NCBI GenBank assembly: GCA_029207755.1
Contig: JARCOQ010000002.1
Coordinates: 56,633,172 to 56,697,171 of the forward strand
Origin: Chamaea fasciata
Lineage: Eukaryota; Chordata; Aves; Passeriformes; Sylviidae
Direction of reading: 5' to 3'
DNA length: 64,000 nucleotides
Part shown: in pieces, positions 23,929-34,000 of the stretch
How positions within the stretch are numbered: position 1 is the stretch's first letter
Layout of the letters: each line of letters begins with the position of its first letter
Notes under the pieces: generated by a model
The model's database searches: none
Seen by the model: only the letters and a program-made list of their open reading frames with translations
Told to the model about the DNA's origin: nothing
Position numbers and translations under genes: made by a program

Positions 23929-26900
23929 CAGCTTTTCCAGCTTCTAGTGCCAAAGGAAAAATATGATGGAAGTCCTGTCATATTAGAAGTGACAGCTGGC
24001 AGAACAACTGGAGGTCAGCAAAGCCCCTACAGTGAAGATTACTTCCAACCTCCATCCAAATTCATTAAACTTCTTATGGGTTATTCTTAATGCTTTTTTT
24101 ATACTTTATTGGCATAAAATAATACTTTCTAAAGATCCCCATTAACCTGCCTAATGACTGGGGTTAGAGTTGCAGCTAAATCTAAAAACTGCTGTTTATG
24201 TGGTAATGCCTTTTAATTTTTAGGGGACATCTGCCAACAGTTCACTAAAGAAATGTTTGAGATGTACCAGAACTATGCCGACTACAAACATTGGACCTTT
24301 GACATCGTGAACTATACGCCAGCTGAGATAGGTACAGCAGCTCTTCAGAGATTCCACCAAGACAATGGAATTGAAAGCAGTGTTTCTCTGCTGTATTTGT
24401 CACACACTGTTTGTCCCTCCAGGAGGCTTGCATCATGCTGCTGCTCATATTTCAGGAGAGAATGTCTACAGGCATCTGAAATATGAAGGAGGGACTCACC
24501 GAGTCCAGCGAATCCCTGAGACAGGCCTGTCGTCAAGAATGCAGCGTATTCACACTGGGACAATGTCAGTCATTGTCCTCCCTCAGCCAGAGGAGGTAAA
24601 CTGTTCTGTGGCATGGTAAGCTGGTGCTGAACCCCAGCTCACCCATTTTGGCATTGCAGCAGGTGTTATTTAAAACCATGTTACTGTTTTGGAGATTTCA
24701 CTGATAACCAAGTGCTTTGTGCAAGTCCCAGCAAATGAACTGCAAGTGCTCTGACTCTGGGAGGTGATAGCTCTTGGCTCTGTACCTTACATGTATAACT
24801 GGATCATCAGAAACAACTTTGCAGAGATTTGCTGTTGCCTGAAATGGCACATAAGTGAGTGATCATTTCATTAAGTGTTCCAGCCCCAACACTCACAAGG
24901 CTCACTGCTATGAGTAAGCCAGTTTTAAATTGCATCACATATTAAGACACAGAATATATCCAAGAAAATAATCAGTGTTGCATTGTAATGTGATGCTGTG
25001 CATCATTTTGATTTTTTTTTTTGTTTGTTTCATTTAAATTATTGGTGTCCTTCTCTGATAAATGAAGGATAGTCTCCTTTGAATGTGAATGAGTGTGTTG
25101 GCTAGTTTGTCTGAGATCTCACTGGTACTGACAGTTGACCACCAATTAGACCACCAATTTACATCCAAAATAAACAAAACCAGATCCTGTAGGCTTTTCC
25201 TGCACCTTCTCCTGCTTCTTTGTAATACTTTCCTTGCAACAGTGATCAGATCTGAATGTTCCTTTCCTATCCACTGAGTTCTAACTATGATCCAGGTCAT
25301 CATGGACTCCTGTTTCCAGTGTGGCAATCCTTAATTGGATGGATCTGGATATATCTATTTTCTCCTCAGATGATTCAAAGTACTGTTGCAAGAATCATTC
25401 AGTCGTAACTCATGAAGAAGATCCTTGCACTGCTGTTTAGAAGTGTTTTTTAAATATTTGCTTATTTCTTTGTCTCTCTGCCAAAGCTAGTGGTTTTGCA
25501 AAACAGTGATTTTGTTTTGTTTCACACACACACATACCTTGTTTTGTGAAGGACCTGGAGTAAGAGTTTGAAAAACTAAGTGAAATCTTTAAGGCATCAT
25601 TTGCTTTACAGAGATGTTTGACACTGAGTTTTTAAAATTATAATGATTATGACTGTTACTTAGAAACAGTTGTAAAGGAGCAATTTTTTGAGAAATGATT
25701 TCTTATTAATGCTGAATGTCACTGACATCCAAATATTTTTAGAATGAGATGGAAGTAGTAATTTTCTTTGATTCTAGGTTGACGTTAAAGTGGATCCCAA
25801 AGATTTGCGTATAGATACATTCAGAGCCAGAGGAGCAGGAGGGCAACATGTTAACAAAACTGATAGTGCAGTGAGGATTGTGCACCTTCCTACAGGTAAG
25901 TCTGGTTGTACTTTGTACTTTTAATCACACTGAATCTACATCTTGAAAAGGAAGCTTGTGATCCTGCAGGTTGTCTCTTGCAGGGCTGGGCCTTATACCA
26001 GAAAAAGAGAAGTAGCCCTTTCTGGTTCTGTCCCTCTTATAGCCAGGCAATGTGAGAGAGGGGCTGCGTACCAGAGGAACAGTGATTATGCCAGTTCTGT
26101 CTTCAGAGGGAGTGTTTCATCAATACACTGTCTTTGAGGGATGGAAAACAAATGGAGGGTGACAAATGGACGGATGGGGTAGAAGATGTAAATAACTTGC
26201 TCTGTGTGCTCTGAACCTTCAACAGTAATGGCTGCTGGCAAGCAAAGGCATGCTCAGCCTAGCTGGAATCTGTGTAGTTACAAGACTGATTAAAAAGAAG
26301 GCTTGAAGATTTTCATTCAATACTAGGTAATGCTACCATATGTTGTATAGAAAATGTCTGTTGATGGGAAGGTACTGTGTAGACTGGAGCACTCTGTCTT
26401 TTTTGAGATTTGTTTTATTGAAAGCAATCTTCTGATTGTGAATGTGCTTCTCTCTGTACAGATGCAGAATCACTTCAGGCATGGGAAATACCAGTAGTGA
26501 CCTGAGAACAGCTGTTCCCTATATGCCTTTTTCTTTCAGAAATCAAATGAGAAGTTATAAATTTCTTTTAAAGACCTTTGCTTCATCTCATCTCATCTCA
26601 TCTCATCTCATCTCATCTCATCTCATCTCATCTCATCTCATCTCATCTCATCTCTTTTTTCATAATTAAGTTTAAGACTCACCAGTGTTGGTCAGGCACT
26701 CCTTTCTCCTAGAGTAATGAATTTTCCAGTCTCCAAGAACGTTTCTGGACTAAGATTTCAAAAACTTGTGTTGCATTCTTTTAAACATGCTGTTGTAGAC
26801 TGTTCAAATTGCATTTTTAACATATGACAGCTAATTGGGGTGAACCCAGTTTCTAGAGGCAATGTCAGAAACTTGTTTGCTTCATGAAATTTTAAAATAT

Positions 26901-29042
26901 CCCTGACTTTTCTGTAGCACAGAACAAAGCCCCCCGGTGCAGCTGTGACAAGTTTAAAAACGCACTAATGGTTCTGGCCAGTGTGTTAAAATGTCTTTTT
27001 ATCCTACAGCTGAAAGGCCCTACAAACCAGCACTCCAGTAGGTTTCATTTGCCTAATGTGTTAGAATTAATTCAGCTTGTTTGTTCTTTGTTATAATGGG
27101 CTCTTGGTTGCCTCTGTAAAGGACTGGCAGTTGAGTGCCAGCAGGAGCGGTCACAGCAGCTGAACAAGGAAATAGCTCTGCGGACACTGAGAGCTAAGCT
27201 CTACCAGCAGGTCATTGAAAAGCAGCTCAGCCAAGAGCAGAGTGCCAGGAAACTGCAGGTGAGGACAAGTGGTGCCTGACATCTCGAGAGGGTATTGTGT
27301 TGTATATTTGTTTCTGAACTCTTTGGGGACAGGGCAAGTGAGAGTGTATGTCTAACTAGGGGTGCTTACAGGGGAGGGGAGTCTTGTACTATAAAATGGT
27401 AAATCTGCCTTTACTTAGCCCAGTTCAATGCTATTGTAGACTTCTCAGGCAATGAAAAGAGACATCAACTGTGGCTGGAAAGAAGAGTCAGAAGACTGGC
27501 TGAATTTTTTCAAAAGGGAAAATTCAACATTGTGTACTAAATGCCCCCGTTAAGGCCAGGGTTACACAAATTAAGCAACAGTAAAAAGTTGCATTCAATT
27601 AAAAATAAGATCATGAGTTCTTAGAAGTTTCTAAAGGAGAGTGTTTTAAGGCCATACAGAGCTTTTGAGAGAAGCAAGTAAATAAACAATCCTGCCACTA
27701 TGCAATTAAGTAGCAGTTTATTTGATACAGTTTAGGTAACCTTTTGAGGAAGAAACAGCCTCTGGAAGAGTTACCTCAAGTTAGGCTGCAAAGTGTGCTT
27801 TTCTCTGGAAATGTCCTGTTATTCTTTTCCCATTCTTTGAGTACTTTCCCATTTGTGGATCAAACTTCTATCAGTGATCTATTGGAATAAGAATGCTTCA
27901 GAATTAGAGAATTACCAGTACTCCAGATTTTCCAGATCAGCTATTTAATCACTTATTTCAAGTTACATTTAAGCGTATTGTCCCTGGGGATTATTAACCC
28001 CATCATTGTAAGCAGTGAGCCATTTATCTTTTGTTATTAATTCCAGTTTGAGAGCCTTCAAAGCTGCATAAAGGACTTATATTTAGTTTTAGTTTTAGTT
28101 TTAGATTTATATGACTAGTGTGGAAAATCAGGCAAAAGTAAATTACCTTTCCTGATGTTTCAGAATTTATTCAAGAAATTCTGCGTTCTAAAATACATAT
28201 GTTGAGTGCAGATGAAATTTTCACCAAAGTCCACGGAAATAGACACCTATTTTTTTCTCTGAGCCTTTTTTAGCATTTAATTCTCCATTTTAGTGGAGAC
28301 CACAGTGTTTAGTGAAGTGTTTAACCCCAACAGTGCTACATTTGGGTTTCTGCTTCAAGTTCGAACTGCTGTTTGCACTCTCACACTTCACCACTAGAGG
28401 GTAACTTGACTTCTTACTCTTAATCCGAGTCTCTTTTAGTGCTAATTTCCGATAGCCACACATCGACTCTGCTGCTTCCGTTATTAATGGAGCCCGTTTT
28501 CCTTATTTGGTGTGGAAGCTACAACCCCTCCCCCCCGGAAAACCCCACTTGTATATTTTTTGAAGTAAGGACTTTCGTACCTTACACGACCTTTGAGGGT
28601 TACGTGGTTCGTTCAGCTACAGAGCTGGAATAGAAATGGGCTGGAGCATATAGAAACTTGGTCTGTGATACAAAATCATAAACAATACAGTTCAGTAATG
28701 CCACAATATTTTAAAAAATCCCATGTGCCAAGCCAGCAACCACCACAATGATAGTTGGAACAGGCTGATCCTTTACAGTTTAAGTATTCTGTTCCAGAGA
28801 AGTATTTGGTTTTCTTAAAACACAACAGATTTTTTTTTTTTTCCTGCTTTGCTGCAGTTGGGAACAAGAGCCCAGTCAGAGAGAATTCGTACTTACAACT
28901 TCACCCAGGACAGAGTCACTGACCACAGGATCTCATATGATGCACGCAATATCAAGGTAAGGGTGGCTTATGAGAGTATTTAGAGACTTACGTTTACCAT
29001 AAGAAGAAAAAATTAATTTAGTAAGCACAACTTAAGATATAT

Positions 29043-29089
<47 letters not shown>

Positions 29090-30739
29090 TTAAGAAAGTA
29101 GCCAGTTGTGCTCTGACAAGAGCACTAGATTTAGAGAGCTTAAACTTTCTTTCCTGCCTTTGTGTGGTCATAGAGATTACTGGCACAGGCTGTAGCTCAC
29201 TGGCCTACTTCTCTGTGTGTTTTTCTCCTACTATATGAGTGGAAAATAACCAAACATGTATCCTCAATGAGATCCATGACTCCTTTGTCCAAACTGAGCA
29301 AGTGACATTTGAGATTCTTGAAGCATAGTACATCCAAACCAAAAAACCTGACTGGAAGGATTTTTTTATTTTTGTTAGGCCAGTCTTTCCTCCTCCTAAT
29401 CCTGGAGTAAAGAACCAGAAAAGCTTTTATGTTTGCGTCACAAGTCACAGTTGAAAGAAACTGAAACTGAATGTTCCCATTTTAAGATTATCTGAGATCT
29501 TGTTTCTGAGTAAATATCTATATATGGCTTGAATCTTACTGATTGTTCGAACTGGGTGAGAGAAAGTTTTGGGGTGACCGAATTGCACCCTTCCAGTACT
29601 CAAAGGGAGCCTACAGGAAAGAGAGAGTTTTTTACGAGAGCAGGTAAGTGACAGGAGAAGGGGGAATGGCTTCAAAGTAAAATAGGGTGTATTTAGATAA
29701 GATATTAGGAAAAATTTCTTTACTGTGAGGATGGAGAGACACTGGAACAGGTTGCCCAGTGAGGCTGTGGATGCCTCATCTCTAGAAGTGTTCAAGGCCA
29801 GGTTGGATGGAGTTCTGAGCAATCTGGTCTAGTGAAAGGTGTTCCTGCCCATGGCAGGGGAGTTGGAACGGGGTGATCTTTACTGTACCTTCCAACCCAG
29901 GCCATTCTATGATTCTGTTTATTGGGGGTTTTTACAATTGGAAAAAAAACCTCAATAATGGAATTTTTTGTATTAAATTTATGAAAAACAAAGTTTAGGA
30001 TGATCCCTCAATTTTGGCTTAGGTATCCAGTTTGCTGTAAATGCTGTTGCATAAGGAGCAACACTTTTCCAACTGTACCCACAGGTGTCCTGGGTAACTC
30101 CAGAGAATGCAGGACATACTGAATATGGAATGGTTCATAGTTAATGGAGTGCAGAATACCATGGCAGAGGAAATAATTCCATGATGGCATAAAAGTGACT
30201 TTTGTTAGTCCATTACTTAGTGTTTGGATCTTTCTTGAGTGAAACTGGAACCGTAAACTGCCTAACAAAAGTTACTTGAGCTTTGCTTGCAAAACAGCCT
30301 CACTCTTGCCATGGACAACAGTATTTGAATGAGGTTCTTCAATCCTTGATGGTTCTTGCAGGGAATTTTCATCTAAGTGCATGGGTTACATGAAATCAGG
30401 GCAGTAGCTGCTTTTGTTACTGCCAGGATCCATGTGCCTTGCACAGGCGGGCACCTGATGTCCTGCTGCTGTCCACTGCTGCTTTCTTGTGGGAGGGACC
30501 TGCAAGAATGACCAAGTGGAGGGACTGCAGGCAAAGTGCATTTCAGGGGTTTGAGTAGTTGGTGTTTCAGAATAATGCTGAAGGACAGTCAGTAATGCTT
30601 TTCTCTGCTTTTTTTATAGGAAATTCTAAGTGGGAAAGAAGCACTGGATAAGCTAATCAACAGACTACTGGAGTTTGCAGAGGTAGAGGCTGTCACCCAA
30701 TATCTAGAAAATTTGCAGGCTTTAGAAGGAGGAGGCTGA
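20026..30739 (+). CDS. MTRF1: MTRF1, mitochondrial translation release factor 1 (9 coding exons, 454 aa)
   Basis: A class I release factor acting on mitochondrial ribosomes to hydrolyse peptidyl-tRNA. Coding exons: 20026-20461, 23003-23094, 23932-24013, 24224-24331, 24423-24595, 25778-25895, 27122-27258, 28858-28956, 30620-30739. They total 1365 bases with consistent phases and a TGA stop, giving 454 residues, close to the 445 or so of human. The N-terminus is basic and Cys-rich ([12 protein letters not shown]), as for a mitochondrial presequence. The PCRF region spans roughly residues 80-240 and the peptidyl-hydrolase domain follows. GGQ is at 318-320 within [14 protein letters not shown]. 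Two features separate it from MTRF1L: an RT dipeptide at 200-201 (AGRTTGG) and PETGLS at 271-276 (PEVGLS in human mtRF1) in place of the PxT tripeptide. Human mtRF1 is reported to read the AGA/AGG stops. An earlier in-frame ATG (19978) lies in the intron before the acceptor, so 20026 is the start. Confidence 0.95.
23003..23094 (+). CDS. MTRF1: MTRF1 coding exon 3 (residues 146-176)
   Basis: Acceptor AATTTAG and donor AAAG|GTGAGC. It encodes [20 protein letters not shown] and the rest of the coiled helix leading into the PCRF domain. Phase 1 in, 0 out. The pyrimidine tract is weak, with GTTGGAATTTAG before the exon. Confidence 0.92.
23932..24013 (+). CDS. MTRF1: MTRF1 coding exon 4 (residues 177-203)
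   Basis: Follows a long T-rich acceptor at 23895-23931. It encodes [14 protein letters not shown] through [10 protein letters not shown], including the mtRF1-specific RT dipeptide. Leaves in phase 1 at GGAG|GTCAGC. Confidence 0.93.
24224..24331 (+). CDS. MTRF1: MTRF1 coding exon 5 (residues 204-239)
   Basis: Acceptor TTTTTAG, donor GATAG|GTACAG. Encodes [20 protein letters not shown] and the following [16 protein letters not shown]. The next intron is only 91 bases, so the two exons are nearly contiguous. Confidence 0.93.
24423..24595 (+). CDS. MTRF1: MTRF1 coding exon 6 (residues 240-297), codon-recognition region
   Basis: Acceptor TTTGTCCCTCCAG, donor GAGGAG|GTAAAC. Encodes [15 protein letters not shown], then [20 protein letters not shown]. 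The hexapeptide PETGLS (271-276) occupies the stop-codon recognition loop, as in mtRF1. Confidence 0.94.
25778..25895 (+). CDS. MTRF1: MTRF1 coding exon 7 (residues 298-336), GGQ exon
   Basis: Acceptor GATTCTAG, donor ACAG|GTAAGT. Encodes [20 protein letters not shown] and the catalytic GGQ (codons at 25838-25846). The Gln is invariant in class I release factors and positions water at the peptidyl-transferase centre. Confidence 0.96.
26586..26654 (+). repeat. (TCTCA)13 microsatellite
   Basis: Thirteen perfect TCTCA units plus TCTC in MTRF1 intron 7. The apparent open frame with repeating SHLIS is only this repeat translated. Confidence 0.98.
27122..27258 (+). CDS. MTRF1: MTRF1 coding exon 8 (residues 337-382)
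   Basis: Acceptor CTGTAAAG, donor CTGCAG|GTGAGG. Encodes [20 protein letters not shown] and the helix that follows GGQ in release factors. The polypyrimidine tract is poor, but phase and homology fix the boundary. Confidence 0.93.
28425..28625. other. CpG-dense patch in MTRF1 intron 8
   Basis: About ten CpG dinucleotides in 200 bases at moderate overall GC, compared with very few in the flanking intron. It contains a C-run and no recognisable CR1 or coding homology. It could be an unmethylated regulatory element or a recent insertion (for example a retroviral LTR fragment). I see no clear terminal repeats or target-site duplication. Confidence 0.4.
28858..28956 (+). CDS. MTRF1: MTRF1 coding exon 9 (residues 383-415)
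   Basis: Acceptor (T)12CCTGCTTTGCTGCAG, donor ATCAAG|GTAAGG. Encodes [20 protein letters not shown] then [13 protein letters not shown], the conserved C-terminal RF motif (RTYN-PQ-RxTDHR in bacteria). Confidence 0.95.
29043..29088 (+). repeat. (ATAG)11 tetranucleotide microsatellite
   Basis: About eleven perfect ATAG units in MTRF1 intron 9, flanked by short AT dinucleotide runs. Confidence 0.96.
29580..29925 (+). repeat. CR1 LINE 3' end, forward orientation
   Basis: In MTRF1 intron 9. Blocks in order: CAAAGGGAGCCTACAGGAAA, ATATTAGGAAAAATTTCTTT, ACACTGGAACAGGTTGCCCA, TGTTCAAGGCCAGGTTGGAT, CCTTCCAACCCAGGCCATTC and a TATGATTCTG end. It is the best preserved CR1 copy in the window, so probably the youngest. 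Confidence 0.93.
30620..30739 (+). CDS. MTRF1: MTRF1 coding exon 10 (residues 416-454 and stop)
   Basis: Acceptor TTTTTTTATAG. Encodes [20 protein letters not shown] and ends NLQALEGGG then TGA at 30737-30739. The C-terminal tail is the least conserved part of the family. Confidence 0.93.
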   Translation, partial: EILSGKEALDKLINRLLEFAEVEAVTQYLENLQALEGGG

Positions 30740-31041
30740 AGACCTCAAGCAGAATTAAAACAGAATTTTTGTGTTTGGTAGCTGAACTAAACAGACGTGT
30801 TTGTTGGATGATGTGTTGATTAAAACCTATTTCTCTGTTTTTCAGTGTGTGATACTCTTCTTTCTGTATCTTGGTGCAAGTGGATTGAATTTATTGCAGC
30901 AGCCCTGGCAGAAAAGCATCAGCTTGGAGTTCTGTGTGCACACTCCTCCTGTCTTGGCAGCTGGGCTTTGTTAAGCTGGCCCTTCTCTTGACAGTATCAC
31001 AGCTGGAGAGGTGCAGAATTGTGGTGGTGGAGCAAAATAAA
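30740..31041 (+). other. MTRF1: MTRF1 3' untranslated region with candidate poly(A) signals
   Basis: ATTAAA at 30819-30824, about 80 bases past the stop, is followed by T/GT-rich sequence, a reasonable short 3' end. A canonical AATAAA stands at 31036-31041. Which one is used cannot be read from the sequence. Confidence 0.5.
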
Positions 31042-34000
31042 TACCACATACTGCCCTTTTTTTTGGTGGTGGGAGGTGTTCCTCTCCAGGTGAAAGAAAC
31101 TCAGCTCCCCTAGCATAGTCTAGAACCTGGCCTCATGAATACTATTTTTTTTTCCATGTATTGTGTGAGCTGCCTAAATTAAATCCCTTGGAAATAACTT
31201 TGTATAATGATGCTCTATCTTTTTAGAGTAAATACACAAAAGCAAAAATGTTGAAGAGAAGCCCGTTAAATTTCTTCCAGACACTCTTGGGTCAGCCTGT
31301 GGTGGGACTGGCCCATGTGCTGCAGTGGCACGTAGAGGTACGTGCTCTCGTTTTCAATTTAGTTTATGAGGTAACAGGCAGCTCCCTGCCTCCTGGCAGA
31401 GAAAACGAGTTCATACAGCAGATGCATTTCAGCAAACCAGGTAGCTCTGGAATCCAGCTCCTGTCTTTGGGAATGTCTGCCTTTGCCTGTCCTTGAGGGG
31501 ATCCAGATGGCTACAGGGCACACTGGACTTAGGCAGGACTCTGATGTTTTGCCCTGCACACATGCAGTGCTGGCAGGCACTGAGCACAGGCAGGCACTGG
31601 TCATAGGCCTGCCTCAGGAATGCTCCATGCTCAGGGTGACACCAAGACTGGTGCTCTGTTGAGCTGGGTTCACTTGCCAGACCATGGCATCTTCTTTTCA
31701 TCCTGCTTGTCCCAGGTTCTGCTGGAAAGCTGCTCTGCACTGTCTTCTGCACGACAAGAACCAGTTCATTGTTATAATTTAAATTATGCCTTGTGGTTGA
31801 TTTATACTTGCATATTTATTTTGTAATCAGGAATGAAGCAGTGTGAGGAAATGTTCTTCTAAAGGGTGTAGTTTTTATCATTGTATATATAGCAACAATT
31901 GTAACATTATTCAGCTGTATTAAGAAAGATAGAATTTGTAACAGGAAGAAAGCAGGAAAATTATACTTGGTTACTCCATTCTGCAGTTATTTTTCCATTC
32001 TTTTGTGTGTCCATATCAGCAAACTTTTTCTGACAATTTCTCTCTTGCTTCCAACACTTCAATTACGAAAGCTTTGGAGCTTCAGTTGGGTTGGTTGTTT
32101 TTTTTTTAGTTGGTAGCCCTGCAAGTCAATCAGGGAACTTATTACCGTGCAATTCAGGATTCATTTGGCCTTTTTTCAGTAAGCAGTCCAGAAAAAGAAC
32201 CTTCCAGAAAGATCTGAGCTTATACTTCTTGCAGTGCCAACAGACTGGCAATAACTAATATGATCAGCTGTAATAGGAGAATATCCAGCTAACATGGTTA
32301 TCCAATTACCATGCTCACTTTCATTGTGCTATTAAGTGCACCAATTCATTTTATTAATTATATATCTCAAACATTTCCAAGTTTCTCTTAGAAACTTCTT
32401 TAAAAAGTTAAATAATAAGATTTCACTTCCAGGATCAATTAGTGTCTATGAAGTTCTTTACTATGAAAAATTATTGAAGCATAAAAATATGAGCCTCGTT
32501 TATTTTACTAGAAGAAAGAGAGTGATATTTCTGCAGGACCTTATGGATATTTGTGATTGATTAATTTTCTGTAGCCCTTTTTTGTTGGTGGTTTTGTGCA
32601 GAGCGGTGAGAAGAGGGAAAGCAGACAGGAGCTCCCTTCCTTATTAAGTTTTGGATGTCCCAAAAGTAGGCATTGAAATTTAGAAGCGGAACCCCTTCTG
32701 CCAGCCTGGCGCAGGAGATCCTGAAGGGTCTTTGTCCTAAGCTTTTCCTGCAATTGCATATATATGTGTATGTCAGCGAAATACAGCTATGACAGTTTGG
32801 GATAGAGTGGAAACACTTCTACTGGAGGTGACTGCCTGCAATGCTGTTTTACTAAAACCAGATATATTTGCTTCTCCTCATTGAGAACATGTTGTTTGAA
32901 ACTGTTTTCTCCAAACTTAAATACTTGAAGCTGTATTTCATTCTAAGCTCTTCCACCTCAGCCTTTCTATGGGATGTAAGAGCTGAGAGATTGTTTGACC
33001 ATGGCCTGGCACTTGCCCTCAAGGAAGGGATGTGCAGCATAACACTGCTATTTCTGAGGTGTTTTCAGGATGGAATATTTCAACTTGGGCTTTTTGGTTC
33101 CTACAAGCAATCAGGACTTTCAGTAGCGAAGTAAGTAGCAGGAAAAATTACAGTAACAAAGCACAGAGAGTAAAAGGGAAAACAGTTTCTTGGGGAGAAA
33201 CAAACAGCCCAGGGGGACAGCACAACAGCGCAAGAGGAGGTTCCTCTGCCCAAAACAGCCTCCTCCTGCAGCTTTCCTTGTCAAATAGTGTTAAAACAAA
33301 CAAACAACCTACCACCCCTCCACCCAGCTTCCCCTCAGCACCGTCTGGGGACCTCACCCACAGGCGTCACATCACAGCTTGTGCCAGGCACCAACTTGAG
33401 CGCTCTGCAGATCCTGCTGATTGATAGGAAACGTAGTTCCTGGATCTCTTTCCTTTCTCTGCCGAGGTCTCTCGCAGCAGCGTCTCACCGAGGCAGCAGG
33501 GCAGCCAGACAAATGCTGTGTGTGCCTGGAAGCAGCAGCCCTTCCCTGGCAGTGGAGAGATGGATGTTTACCCTCTGCAACGGGAGGGCAGCCCGGGTAC
33601 CTCGCCTCCGTTGCTTTCATTGAGTCATCCAGTGTGTATCTGACTCTCAGAGCATTGCTCATTGTTCCTAAGGCCAGCAAATATGTAATACTGAATCACA
33701 GTCGGTTATTATCAAAAAGCTCATATATCCAGCTTTATTTTGAATGTTACTACCAGTAACTGCAGCAAATCTTAAACTGAACTCAGTTTAAAAATTTGAA
33801 ATAAAAAATTTAAACCCAAGGTTTGTTACTCACAATTGATGCACAAAATAAACCGATTTCTAGTTACTGCTTAAGGTGCTAACAGGAAGGCACACTGATA
33901 TGCTGTTGGTAGCCAAAAGTATTTATTTTTAAGAAGCATTTCCATATTTACAGACCTATTTTAGTTTATATTTACTCCAGGCCCCATTTTGAACAGAATC

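Noticed and set aside
26442..26669. Open frame with repeating SHLIS
   Set aside because: It is the (TCTCA)n microsatellite translated, inside an MTRF1 intron.
31281..31336. Exon-like 56-base segment downstream of MTRF1 (TTTCTTCCAG acceptor, GTAGAG|GTACGT donor)
   Set aside because: It lies past a complete MTRF1 stop and a candidate poly(A) signal, and no frame gives a recognised peptide. Such pairs are frequent by chance.
33032..33759. Overlapping open frames of 100-130 codons at 33.0-33.8 kb, checked as KBTBD6/7 remnants
   Set aside because: No BTB or kelch motif is recognisable and the frames overlap on both strands. The slightly higher GC of this stretch explains them.
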